Made by a program: the position numbers and the translations under genes. Of a DNA stretch of 33,756 nt, positions 24,100-33,119 are shown one piece after another (position 1 is the stretch's first letter; each line of letters starts with the position of its first letter). This DNA is from CAZJAT01 sp964544145 (lineage in GTDB: Bacteria > Hydrothermota > 32-111). The notes under the pieces were generated by a model that saw only the letters and a list, made by a program, of their open reading frames with translations, was not told the origin of the DNA and did not search any database. The stretch is from the NCBI GenBank assembly GCA_964544145.1, contig CAZJAT010000018.1, positions 1 through 33,756 on the forward strand. The letters run 5' to 3'.

Positions 24100-26445
24100 A
24101 TGAAGATATCATTAAAGTGGATAAACGAATTTGTTGATATCTCCGGAATTAATCCTAATGATATTTCCGAGAAACTCACTATTAGAACAGCAGAAACCGA
24201 AGGAATAACATCCATATCGGACTCCTATAAAAGCATTACAGCAGCATATATAGAACATGCCGAAAGAATTGATGAGAATCATTTTAAATGTACTGTGCTG
24301 GCAGACAGAAAATATACAGTCATAAGCGGAGCTCCGAATACAAACTCAGGAATACAGTGCATATATGTAAAACCGGGCGGTATGATAGACGGGAATATTA
24401 TAGAGACAAAGAATATTGCAGGCATTTCATCAGAGGGTATGCTGCTTTCCGGTAAAGAATTGGGTATTAATAATGATCATTCCGGTCTCATAACAATCAA
24501 TGAACGATTTAAACCTGATACTGATATTGAAGATATTTGCGGGTTTTATGATCATATTATTGAGATAGATAATAAATCATTAACCCATAGACCTGACCTC
24601 TGGGGTATTTATGGTATTGCAAGGGAAATTGCAGCAATATTCGGTCTCCATTTAAAACCATATGATATTATGAGCATCAATGCATTGCCTGACAAACCAT
24701 TACCTGCAATATCAATCAAGAATACAGACCTATGTTATAGATACATTGGTATAAACATAGATAATATAACAATAAATGAATCGCCTCTTTATATGCAGGC
24801 CAGGCTGATGCGCACTGAACATGTACCGCGCAATCTTATTGTAGACCTCACTAATTATGTTATGACTGAGATAGGACAGCCTCTGCATGCATTTGACGGC
24901 TCTTCTATTGAACATATTATTGTTGATACTGTCAATGAAAAAACTCAATACACCACATTGGATAATATTAATAGAACATTGAACAATGAAACACTTATGA
25001 TTATGAATAATAATGAAAATATTGCGATTGCCGGTATTATGGGAGGAGGCAATAGCGAAATCAGTGAAAAATCACGTTCAATGTTTCTTGAAGCAGCAAG
25101 CTTCAATGCTGGTCATATCAGAAAAACCTCTGCTAATTTAAATCTGCGAACAGATTCATCAGCACGTTTTGAGAAATCACTGGACCCTGAATTTGCATAT
25201 ATCGGAGCAATGAGATATTTAAAGCTGCTTAAAGACATTCAACCTGATATTCATTTTGCCTCTGCATTGCGTGATATTAATCATAATCCTTTTGGCAGAA
25301 ATAAGATAGAGATCAGTTACAGTAAAATATTTGAAGTCATAGGTAAGGATATTGGTAAAAAGAGAGTGAACAATATACTCAAATCTCTTGAATTTGATGT
25401 AGATAATTCAGATACTACTGCAGTGGTAACTGCTCCTACATTCCGCTCTACAAAGGATATCAGTATTGAAGCAGATATCATTGAAGAAATTTCACGCATG
25501 TATGGATTTGAAAATATTGAGAGTGAACTTCCCAAACAGAACATATCGGTTCCTCATGTCAATTATATGCAGAAAACAGAAAATCTGATAAGACATTTTC
25601 TGTCATATGAAATGGAAATGAATGAAACAGATTCATATATTTGGTTTGATAATAAATTCAATAAGATGATAGATTTCAGCATTAATAAACATACAGTTAA
25701 ATTGAAAAATCCTGTCTCACAGGAACATACATACCTCAGAACAACAATGATTCCTATAATGCTTGAACATGTACATGAAAACCTGAAATATTTTGATTCA
25801 TTCTCTTTGTATGAGATGGGCTCGGTCTTCACTGACAAAGAAGAACATAATGTGCTCTCAATAATTATGGTGCAGCCTAAAAGAAAGAAAGGAAATGAAC
25901 AATTATTCCTGAAAATGAAATATACATTAAATACACTAATAGAGAGATTGCATTATTCTGACTTATTATTAACAAAACAAGATGCACCAATGTTGAATCC
26001 TGTCAATGCTTCTTCTATACATATTAACAGCAGTAAATGCGGTTATATGGGTTCTGTTCATCCATCATTCAATAGGGTGCTTGATAAAAAAGTTGACATA
26101 GTTTTTCTTGAGATAGATTTAAATAGTATTATACTCAGACCTCAGCATACTGTGTTTAAACCCTATTCCCCATTTCCGATATCCAATCTTGATTTTTCAA
26201 TAATGAAACCTTCTGATGAAACATTTATATCTTTTATTGGAACAATCAATGCCTTTAAAAGCAATCTTATTATTCACAGTGAAATGATTGACATATATGA
26301 AAATAATGACATCAAAGGTTTTCAGTCAGTGACATACAGATTCTATCTCGGACTTAATGAGAGAACTCTTAATAATGATGATATCGTTGATTTCCAGTCT
26401 TCATTTATACAGTATATCAATTCAAAGGGCTATAAACTCAGATAA
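24100..26445 (+). CDS. pheT: phenylalanyl-tRNA synthetase beta subunit
   Basis: Editing and tRNA-binding subunit, 781 aa (E. coli 795). In order: tRNA-binding EMAP-type fold (40-150), B3/B4 editing region (LTHRPDLWGIYGIAREIAA; LIVDLTNYVMTEIGQPLHAFD; IAGIMGG), RTDSSARFEKSLDP, B5 domain (about 395-470, ending in IEEISRMYGFENI), catalytic-like domain and C-terminal ferredoxin-like anticodon-binding domain (from about residue 690, FPISNLDFSIM). Translation is probably coupled to pheS. Convergent with the Omp85-like gene, 29 bases away; no clear terminator in between. Confidence 0.95.
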   Translation: MKISLKWINEFVDISGINPNDISEKLTIRTAETEGITSISDSYKSITAAYIEHAERIDENHFKCTVLADRKYTVISGAPNTNSGIQCIYVKPGGMIDGNIIETKNIAGISSEGMLLSGKELGINNDHSGLITINERFKPDTDIEDICGFYDHIIEIDNKSLTHRPDLWGIYGIAREIAAIFGLHLKPYDIMSINALPDKPLPAISIKNTDLCYRYIGINIDNITINESPLYMQARLMRTEHVPRNLIVDLTNYVMTEIGQPLHAFDGSSIEHIIVDTVNEKTQYTTLDNINRTLNNETLMIMNNNENIAIAGIMGGGNSEISEKSRSMFLEAASFNAGHIRKTSANLNLRTDSSARFEKSLDPEFAYIGAMRYLKLLKDIQPDIHFASALRDINHNPFGRNKIEISYSKIFEVIGKDIGKKRVNNILKSLEFDVDNSDTTAVVTAPTFRSTKDISIEADIIEEISRMYGFENIESELPKQNISVPHVNYMQKTENLIRHFLSYEMEMNETDSYIWFDNKFNKMIDFSINKHTVKLKNPVSQEHTYLRTTMIPIMLEHVHENLKYFDSFSLYEMGSVFTDKEEHNVLSIIMVQPKRKKGNEQLFLKMKYTLNTLIERLHYSDLLLTKQDAPMLNPVNASSIHINSSKCGYMGSVHPSFNRVLDKKVDIVFLEIDLNSIILRPQHTVFKPYSPFPISNLDFSIMKPSDETFISFIGTINAFKSNLIIHSEMIDIYENNDIKGFQSVTYRFYLGLNERTLNNDDIVDFQSSFIQYINSKGYKLR

Positions 26446-26474
26446 CTTCAAAACCCTAATATCACAATGATAAA

Positions 26475-27815
26475 TCAAAAATTCCACGAGAAGAAGCATA
26501 GATTTATTTTATATGCATCTAACGGCGACTGTGAAGCATCAAATCCTACATCAATACCCAGCAGATTAAATATCTCCGAATAAAATCTGATACCGGCTCC
26601 ATAGCCCCATCTGTATGAATCAGTAATTGTGGGATTGAAATCACTTAGTGAAGCTGATGCATTACCGCCGGTATCTCTGCCGACATATGTCCAATCAGCA
26701 AATGCAATAAGCATAGTTCCTATGGAAAAAGATCCCAATACAGGTATTTCCATTGTATAATATAGAGGCGGTATAGAATATCTCAATTCAAGATTCCCTG
26801 AATATCTGTTATATGCAGATAATTCACTATTCGGTATTGCCCTGTTTTCCAGATATTCTGTTTCAAGCATATTATACCTTGCCAATGTACCTGCCTGTAA
26901 AAATAACTGATTCCGTAATCCAAACACTATATATCCAACATCCTTAAATGCACGTATGTCCGCATAGAGTTTCCATCTGCTTATATCAATATTCCAATTA
27001 TTATAATTATAAATATACTCAATTTCCGAGTATAAACCATTATGAGGATAATACGGGTCATCCCTGAAATCAGTTTCCATCTGATAACGTAATATAATGA
27101 ATTCATCATAATCCAATGTATTATCTATTTCTGACATCTGAAAAGAATCCGGTTCCACTGTTATCCTGTCAAATCCGACACTGAGTTCCGGTTTAATCTT
27201 AGCATTCATGGTATATCCGCCGCCAATGACAATTTGCCTGTGTTTTTCAGTCAATCCCACATAGGGTTTTGATATTGTAGCATAATTCCCTGTCAGCTGG
27301 AAATTATATGGCCTTGAATAAACAGGGGGTATTTGATATTTAACAGCAAACTCAGTTACATAACCGAATGTAAAAGAACCTTCAATAATATGTCTGCGCC
27401 TTAACAGATTAGAGAAACTCAAACCCAAAGCAATTTTCCATTTTTCAGTATTTTCAAATTCCATACCTAATGAGGGCATGAGAGGTATCATTTCCTTTGC
27501 AGTTACATATATATCAACGGTATCTGATATATCAGCACTATTAAGGTATTCATCATCCATTATTGTTTTCTGCAGACTATCCGTTTTTACTGCCTCTATT
27601 ATTACAAGACCGAATATATCCATCTTTCTCAGATTCAATATGGATTCCTTTATATGCTGAGAGCCGATTATATCTCCTTTTGAGAAAGTGAGTTGACTGA
27701 TGAGAAACTCGCGGTCTGTATATGTGCTGTTCACCATTCGGATTTCACCTGCATATTCTCCATGAATAATTATAGTCATCAGACAAATCATTATACAAAT
27801 CAGTATTCTCTTCAT
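26475..27815 (-). CDS. Omp85/BamA-family outer-membrane protein, one POTRA
   Basis: A 446-aa exported protein: signal peptide to about residue 19, one POTRA domain (20-115; TDREFLISQLTFSKGDIIG ... LNLRKMDIFGLVIIEA), then a bacterial surface antigen (D15-type) barrel with repeated aromatic strands such as YSEIEYIYNYNNW. The last residue is Phe in CFFSWNF, as in outer-membrane insertion signals. BamA itself usually has five POTRA domains and about 800 aa, so this is a short relative (TamA/FhaC/patatin-associated scale). Last gene of the right-hand operon, with an ATGA overlap to the ABC ATPase. Role unknown: protein, lipid or small-molecule passage are all open. Confidence 0.78.
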   Translation of the reverse strand: MKRILICIMICLMTIIIHGEYAGEIRMVNSTYTDREFLISQLTFSKGDIIGSQHIKESILNLRKMDIFGLVIIEAVKTDSLQKTIMDDEYLNSADISDTVDIYVTAKEMIPLMPSLGMEFENTEKWKIALGLSFSNLLRRRHIIEGSFTFGYVTEFAVKYQIPPVYSRPYNFQLTGNYATISKPYVGLTEKHRQIVIGGGYTMNAKIKPELSVGFDRITVEPDSFQMSEIDNTLDYDEFIILRYQMETDFRDDPYYPHNGLYSEIEYIYNYNNWNIDISRWKLYADIRAFKDVGYIVFGLRNQLFLQAGTLARYNMLETEYLENRAIPNSELSAYNRYSGNLELRYSIPPLYYTMEIPVLGSFSIGTMLIAFADWTYVGRDTGGNASASLSDFNPTITDSYRWGYGAGIRFYSEIFNLLGIDVGFDASQSPLDAYKINLCFFSWNF

Positions 27816-28567
27816 TTCAGCTCCTCATCAATTATAAAATATGATTCTCCTATCTTTTCTACAATAAACCCCTTATCATAAACTAAATCAAGGTGCTGAG
27901 CGCAATAACTGCTCTGTTGAAAGAAAACGGGTTTCCCATTTTTTATGCTGAGAATGCGGTCAGAATTATTCAATGCATTATTAACATCATGTGTAACATA
28001 GACAATAAGATGATTCTCTGATAATGTTCTCAATTTCTTCATGATTGTGAATTTATAGTGTATATCAATATTACTGACAGGTTCATCCAAAAGCATAACA
28101 GGTGTATCTTGGAATAATGCGCGTGCAATATGGGATTTTTGTAATTCACCTCCGCTTATTTCATTAATTGACTTTTCAGCGATTGAATCAATTTCAAGGA
28201 ATGCCGTTATTTCATCTATCATGGATTCTTCCCTGATACTGATTCCGGAAAGTAAATTCATGTTCCTATACATTCCAAATGCAATGAATTGTCTAACAGT
28301 AAATGGAAAATGGACTTCAGTATTTTGAGGGACATATGAGCGAAGTGATGCCAATATCACAGGTGACAGACTGTTTAAATGTCTTTTCCCGTACATTATA
28401 CTGCCTTTTGTTCTGTGTATGCCTGCCATTAATTTCAGCAGAGTAGATTTACCTGCCCCGTTTTTTCCGATAATTGAAATTAATCCTGTTGCAGGGAATT
28501 GCAATTCATCTATATTAAGTACAGTTTTGTCTGAGTATGAAAATTCTATATCCTTCAAATGTATCAT
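27812..28567 (-). CDS. ABC importer ATPase, FepC/BtuD type
   Basis: ATPase subunit of a type II importer for cobalamin, haem or ferric chelates; 251 aa. Walker A GKNGAGKSTLLKLMAG, Q-loop SYVPQNTEVHFPF, ABC signature ISGGELQKSHIARALF, Walker B VMLLDEPVSNID and H-loop YVTHDVNNA are intact. ATGA overlaps at both ends tie it to the permease and to the Omp85-like gene. Cofactor cannot be told from the ATPase. Confidence 0.92.
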   Translation of the reverse strand: MIHLKDIEFSYSDKTVLNIDELQFPATGLISIIGKNGAGKSTLLKLMAGIHRTKGSIMYGKRHLNSLSPVILASLRSYVPQNTEVHFPFTVRQFIAFGMYRNMNLLSGISIREESMIDEITAFLEIDSIAEKSINEISGGELQKSHIARALFQDTPVMLLDEPVSNIDIHYKFTIMKKLRTLSENHLIVYVTHDVNNALNNSDRILSIKNGKPVFFQQSSYCAQHLDLVYDKGFIVEKIGESYFIIDEELK

Positions 28568-29505
28568 CTAACCCTTCTCAGTATATAAATGAAGATGGGT
28601 ATTCCAAGCAATGATGTCAATATGCCTACAGGTATTTCCTGAACAAAGATATTTTTGACTATGAAATCCGCTCCTGTGAGCAGAATACTGCCAAGGAGAA
28701 GGGACATAAGGAATATATGAAAGTGTCTGGCATCAGTTATTTTACGCACCAAATGGGGGACAACTATACCTACGAATCCTATTATACCTGCAAATGCCAC
28801 TACAACAGAAACAGCAAAAGCTGATAAAATAAGTGTAAGATACATGGTCCTCTTAACATTAATTCCAGATGTGAGAGCAACCTCATAGCCGGCAGAGATT
28901 ATATCCAATTCCCTGCTCTTTAATACAAGCAGAATCATTACTACTGCAATAATACCCAATAACAACATATATATTAACATATAATCTCTGAGAAAAATTA
29001 TATTCAGACTGCCCATTATTGTATAAAAGTATTCAGAAATATTTCTCTGTGAAAAAATGAATATCAGTGCAACAGCTGATGATGAGAATGTACTAATCAT
29101 TATTCCTGATATTATCATACTGTATTCCCTGTTGCCTTTCCATAATTGAGCTAAGAAAATTGTACTTGCAAATGCTGTAAATCCTCCTGCAAAACTCATT
29201 ATTATAGCGAATATCAGATTGCCCGGGAAAATAATATATGATAGTGAGTGACCAAGTACTGCTCCTCCGGATATACCAAGAAGATAAGGGTCAGCAAGCG
29301 GATTTCTCAACAGTCCCTGCATGAGAGCACCTGTTGAGGCCAGAACAGCTCCTGTCATTATTGCAAGAATAAGGCGCGGAAGGCGGATACTGATAATTAT
29401 GCTTTCATTTAATGAAATACTGCCATGCCTGCCTAATATTATATAAAGCACACCAATCAATGTCAGAATGAAAAGCAGTGATGCGTATTTAAGGAAATAT
29501 TTCAT
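28564..29505 (-). CDS. ABC importer permease, FecCD/BtuC type
   Basis: Inner-membrane permease, 313 aa with about nine or ten hydrophobic helices (family usual 320-340). The hallmark ASTGALMQGLLRNPLADPYL and the following LGISGGAVLGHS are present, as is the cytoplasmic EAA-like AGIIGFVGIVVPHLVRK, which contacts the ATPase. It overlaps the binding-protein gene by 17 bases and the ATPase gene by 4. Confidence 0.93.
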   Translation of the reverse strand: MKYFLKYASLLFILTLIGVLYIILGRHGSISLNESIIISIRLPRLILAIMTGAVLASTGALMQGLLRNPLADPYLLGISGGAVLGHSLSYIIFPGNLIFAIIMSFAGGFTAFASTIFLAQLWKGNREYSMIISGIMISTFSSSAVALIFIFSQRNISEYFYTIMGSLNIIFLRDYMLIYMLLLGIIAVVMILLVLKSRELDIISAGYEVALTSGINVKRTMYLTLILSAFAVSVVVAFAGIIGFVGIVVPHLVRKITDARHFHIFLMSLLLGSILLTGADFIVKNIFVQEIPVGILTSLLGIPIFIYILRRVR

Positions 29506-30286
29506 CTAAATACTCACCCAATATACTGATAGCATTGATAACGCGGGGGCCGGGTCTTGAAAATATATCTATATCCTCACTGCTAAATTCAATCACATGT
29601 TCCTTCTTAATGCCACTGATATTATGCCAGCCGCTCCTTTTGTATATGCTGCTTGAACCGGACATAATTACCAGCAAATCAGGGTCTGACTCAATTACAA
29701 GTTCCTGAGAAACTGGTGTATATCTCTTATTTGTGAAATCAATTACATTATACCCGAGACGTTCAACAATACTGCCGATATAAGTTGAACTGCCGCCTGC
29801 AATTATAGGATTCACCCCTACTTCTATATATACATCTACCTCATCTTGACTGCATTTGTACACATCTATAAGTGAATCAGCATAATGTTTGATAGAATCA
29901 ATATTACAGTGTGAGCCAATTAATTCCTGTATATCCCGCATACCGGTGAAAACCGCATCATAATCATCCATAGGCACATTGCAGTATGAATAATCATTTT
30001 CATCAAGAAATGCCTTTGATTCAGCAGTCAGATTATCAGAAAAAAGAACAATCTCAGGATCCAAATCAATTATTGTTTCATAATTCATTTCATAGAAAGA
30101 GCCGACAACATCCACTTCCAATGCTTTTTCGGGATGATTACAGTAAACTGTCCGCCCTACAATATGTGTATTCTCATTAAGATAAAAAAGAGTCTCCGTA
30201 ATATTGGGGGCCATTGAAATGATACCATTGCCAAATAGTATCACATAAATAAATAATAAAATAAATGACAAATTAATGTTTTTCAA
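29489..30286 (-). CDS. periplasmic binding protein, BtuF/FecB type
   Basis: Solute receptor of the importer, 265 aa from the TTG at 30286. That start has GAGGG 5 bases upstream and gives a clean signal sequence (LSFILLFIYVILFG). An ATG at 30340 would add 18 charged residues before the signal and overlap the NHL gene by 68 bases, so it is less likely. The family opening IISMAPNITETLFYL, followed by GRTVYCNHPEKA and LDPEIVLFS, is clear; PGPRVINAISILGEYL closes it. The pattern YCNHPEKA resembles BtuF (cobalamin), but substrate is not settled. No lipobox. Confidence 0.85.
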   Translation of the reverse strand: MKNINLSFILLFIYVILFGNGIISMAPNITETLFYLNENTHIVGRTVYCNHPEKALEVDVVGSFYEMNYETIIDLDPEIVLFSDNLTAESKAFLDENDYSYCNVPMDDYDAVFTGMRDIQELIGSHCNIDSIKHYADSLIDVYKCSQDEVDVYIEVGVNPIIAGGSSTYIGSIVERLGYNVIDFTNKRYTPVSQELVIESDPDLLVIMSGSSSIYKRSGWHNISGIKKEHVIEFSSEDIDIFSRPGPRVINAISILGEYLDEIFP

Positions 30287-31598
30287 AACTGCCCTCAATT
30301 TTCTTTTTGAAAAAACCTCTTGATGAATAAAGTGCTTCAAGCGTTATTGTAATATCATATGTACCATTTTCGCATATCCTGTTGCCCTTATCATCCTCAA
30401 GATCCCATATGATATGATTCATACCCACATTCTGGCGTAGATATTTAGTAAGTTTCCGGATTTTCTGACCATCTTTTTTAATCTCCATTGTTACCCGGCT
30501 CTGTTCAGTTGTGTAAATAGAGATAGTTATTGCAGGCGTACTGTCATTTACATCTGCAGGACTGATTCCCTCAAGCCAGCCGTCAACACCCACCCAGTAA
30601 TACTGAAAGCCACTCTCTTCTCCAATAAAAACCTGACCAAATTTTCTGAATATACTAATACCATTGGGTTTGAAGAATTCACCTTTCCCAAACCCCTCTC
30701 TTCCGAATGAAGTTATATACTTTAAATTAGAATCAAATTTATGAATAACAGAATTAACTGTATCCGTTATCCAGAGATTTCCATTATAATCATAATCAAT
30801 TGCATTAAAGTCCGCATTACTGAAATATGTTACATTGTGTGAAAACTGCTCTGCTAATGTCTCACCTCTCATTGAGCACTTAATTAATTTGCTTCTGTCA
30901 GATACTATAACTATAAATGGCTTATCCTTGTATGATGTCCATCCTCGTTCAGGGTCAACAACAGTTATTCCGGTGGGTGATGATATATTTTTGATAATCT
31001 TGATCGGAGTTAATGATGAATCAAGTATAAGTATCCTATTATTCCCTGTGTCGGAAATATAAAGATTACCACTATGGTCAATATCAATCATTGATGGTAA
31101 ATTCACAGAATAGGAATCTATACCGAATTCCCCAAATGAAGCAATAAATTCAAGTGAATCTTCAAGCCCATTATAATGCAATTTAAGAATCCTGTAATTA
31201 TATGTATCTGATATATAAACATTGCCGTATTTATCAGCAGCGACATCCTTGGGATAAAAGAGTAGATTGGGGTCAGATCCTATACCCTTTTCTCCATATG
31301 TCTTAACTGCTCTTGTTGAGACATTGTAAACCAATTGATGATTATTGATGCCGAACATAGTTAATACAGCGTCATCTTCCCTTGATTCAGGATCATCCTC
31401 TGACAACAATTTCAAAGCAACTAATCCTTCAGTCCTGTGAAATTTCACCTTTCTTCCAAGCACCATCTTGGCAATACTGCTGTTTGCACGGTTGAATCCC
31501 ATATTATGTTTGAATGGCGGATATATAAGAGTCGTCTGTTCGCCGAACAGTGTTAAATAAAATGTTATCAATGTGATTATTGCTGTTTTTTTCTTCAT
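30273..31598 (-). CDS. secreted NHL-repeat propeller with FlgD-like C-terminal domain
   Basis: 441 aa from the ATG at 31598. An ATG farther upstream exists, but the signal peptide MKKKTAIITLITFYLTLFGE starts here, 1 base after the previous stop codon. The central part is a beta-propeller with NHL blades such as KDVAADKYGNVYISDTYNYR, IDIDHSGNLYISDTGNNRIL and IDYDYNGNLWITDTVNS, then FKPNGISIFRKFGQVFIGEE. The last ~90 residues (VTMEIKKDGQKIRKL ... IIWDLEDDKGNRICENGTYDI) resemble the FlgD Ig-like domain often found at the C-terminus of secreted proteins in FCB-group and candidate phyla. Function unknown; propellers often bind proteins or ligands. It overlaps the binding-protein gene by 14 bases. 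Confidence 0.8.
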   Translation of the reverse strand: MKKKTAIITLITFYLTLFGEQTTLIYPPFKHNMGFNRANSSIAKMVLGRKVKFHRTEGLVALKLLSEDDPESREDDAVLTMFGINNHQLVYNVSTRAVKTYGEKGIGSDPNLLFYPKDVAADKYGNVYISDTYNYRILKLHYNGLEDSLEFIASFGEFGIDSYSVNLPSMIDIDHSGNLYISDTGNNRILILDSSLTPIKIIKNISSPTGITVVDPERGWTSYKDKPFIVIVSDRSKLIKCSMRGETLAEQFSHNVTYFSNADFNAIDYDYNGNLWITDTVNSVIHKFDSNLKYITSFGREGFGKGEFFKPNGISIFRKFGQVFIGEESGFQYYWVGVDGWLEGISPADVNDSTPAITISIYTTEQSRVTMEIKKDGQKIRKLTKYLRQNVGMNHIIWDLEDDKGNRICENGTYDITITLEALYSSRGFFKKKIEGSFEKH

Positions 31599-31599
31599 A

Positions 31600-32073
31600 T
31601 CAATTAAACATATTATCCAGGAGATTTTCAACTTCATCTTTATATTCATCATCAAATTCACCGCTTTTCCTTTTCACTTCATCTTCCATAAGTGAAAGCA
31701 CTTTTGCTGACAATTGCTTGGACATCACCTGGATAACTCCAATAATTGCATTGCTGTCATAGACAGATAATATGATAGTATCTTCATTGACTGCATTGTA
31801 AAATAGATTAATTTTCTTACCTTCCTGCGAAACATTATCAAAATATCTGTCCCCCAATAATTTTGCAATTGATATGGTCGCATTAAATATACCGGCACTT
31901 AAAGCTCCCAGTGATTGAATGAAATTGTCTGATTTCATCATCCCCCTCTTAAAGAGCACCTGCCCTGCTGTATTGATCACAATCACTGCCCTCACCTTTG
32001 TATCAATCATATAATCCTTGACTGCATCTTCTAATTTCTTTAATGTATTCTGAGTCAGTATGAGCTGTTTCAT
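31600..32073 (-). CDS. Roadblock/LC7-domain protein with acidic tail
   Basis: A 157-aa cytoplasmic protein. Residues ~10-120 have the Roadblock/LC7 pattern: helix, strands VRAVIVINTAGQVLFKRG, helix FIQSLGALSAGIFNATISIA, then KINLFYNAVNEDTIILSVYD and a last helix. The C-terminal 35 residues (DEVKRKSGEFDDEYKDEVEN) are acidic and may bind partners. Such proteins act on small Ras-like GTPases, as MglB does on MglA. No GTPase gene is in view. The start is coupled to the previous stop (TAATG). Confidence 0.75.
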   Translation of the reverse strand: MKQLILTQNTLKKLEDAVKDYMIDTKVRAVIVINTAGQVLFKRGMMKSDNFIQSLGALSAGIFNATISIAKLLGDRYFDNVSQEGKKINLFYNAVNEDTIILSVYDSNAIIGVIQVMSKQLSAKVLSLMEDEVKRKSGEFDDEYKDEVENLLDNMFN

Positions 32074-32414
32074 TATATCTGTTTCATCAGTTCTTTTGCT
32101 GCATCCTTGATCTTTATAATGATCACACCGATATTGGTTTTTTTATCACACATAACAGTAATAATAAAATTCTTTTTAGCTAAAAATACTATCTCTCCGT
32201 TTTCAGCATATATATTTGATAAAATCGGCAATTCATCACTGGCAGCTCCGAGGGAATTCTCCATTTCTCTATTAATCTTTGCAACCATAGCACCGATAAT
32301 TTCGCTGCTTTCACTGTCATAAAACACTTTTTCAATGATCAGTCCATCTTTGGAAATTACAGCAACACCCCGGACACCCGTTATGGAAGCAATCTTTTCA
32401 ATTATCTCTTTCAT
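32073..32414 (-). CDS. Roadblock/LC7-domain protein (MglB-like size)
   Basis: A 113-aa minimal Roadblock protein. The pattern is clear: ITGVRGVAVISKDGLIIEKV, helix with IIGAMVAKINREMENSLGAA, strands NIYAENGEIVFLAKK and FIITVMCDKKTNIGVIIIKI, last helix DAAKELMKQI. Expected to form a dimer and to bind or regulate a small GTPase, by analogy with MglB. ATGA overlap with the TPR-Roadblock gene upstream and TAATG overlap with the 157-aa Roadblock gene downstream put three Roadblock proteins in one coupled series. Confidence 0.85.
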   Translation of the reverse strand: MKEIIEKIASITGVRGVAVISKDGLIIEKVFYDSESSEIIGAMVAKINREMENSLGAASDELPILSNIYAENGEIVFLAKKNFIITVMCDKKTNIGVIIIKIKDAAKELMKQI

Positions 32415-33118
32415 ACGCCCAATACCTCTTTTATATTCTTTAATAATTGCCTCGCTCTTACATGAATCAATCCGATCTTGACAATTTCTTCAGTAAATAT
32501 GCCTATTATGTAGCCATTTCCTTTAAATAGGTAAACTCTCACTTTCCCTATTTCAATAAATATTCTGTCAATTGTTCCCATATTGAGTTTTTCAATTGCT
32601 TCTTCTGAAACATAGAAAATGGTTGAGAATAGAGCTGACGCAATCTCGGCATCCAATCCCTTGACTGTTTTCTCCCTGATTATTATACCTGATTCTTCAA
32701 TAATAATACTTCCCAAAACACCTTTTATATCATTAATATCAGTCAATGCATTATCCAGAAGACTCTCTGTCTGATCAGCATTCAGAAAATCCCTTTCATC
32801 TTCATTTTCATTCTTTTCTTCTTCAATAATATCATTCTGACCAGGTTTATTTTCATCTTCAGCAGGAACCGTCTCAGGCTCGGATGGTTTTATCTCACCT
32901 TGCAGTTCAGCTAACTCGTTTTTATTCCCGGTTTTTTCATAGCATTTGCTTAATAAATCTTTTGCTTCCTGAAGATCCGGTATTTGATGCAATGCCATTT
33001 TACAGTAATTTATAGCTTCATCAAAAGAATTATTCTTGAAAAATTCTTCAGCTAATGACACAAAGATGAGAACGCTTTCCTTCTCAGCTTTAATGTTGTC
33101 ATTAATATTATCACTCAC
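32411..33118 (-). CDS. TPR-linker-Roadblock protein
   Basis: 235 aa from a GTG start at 33118, chosen because GGAGG lies 5 bases upstream and the codon follows the previous stop by one base; an ATG 21 bases earlier has no Shine-Dalgarno. Residues ~10-60 hold a TPR-like helix pair (AEEFFKNNSFDEAINYCKMA). A linker rich in Glu and Asp follows (65-120). The C-terminal ~115 residues are a Roadblock domain (INDIKGVLGSIIIEESGIII ... GTIDRIFIEIGKVRVYLF). A scaffold that joins the DUF4388/TPR protein to the smaller Roadblock proteins is a plausible role. This is inference. Confidence 0.75.
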   Translation of the reverse strand: MSDNINDNIKAEKESVLIFVSLAEEFFKNNSFDEAINYCKMALHQIPDLQEAKDLLSKCYEKTGNKNELAELQGEIKPSEPETVPAEDENKPGQNDIIEEEKNENEDERDFLNADQTESLLDNALTDINDIKGVLGSIIIEESGIIIREKTVKGLDAEIASALFSTIFYVSEEAIEKLNMGTIDRIFIEIGKVRVYLFKGNGYIIGIFTEEIVKIGLIHVRARQLLKNIKEVLGV

Positions 33119-33119
33119 A

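Noticed and set aside
30287..30340. Longer start (ATG at 30340) of the BtuF-like gene
   Set aside because: It would put a charged segment before the signal peptide and overlap the previous gene by 68 bases, and the downstream TTG has a Shine-Dalgarno.
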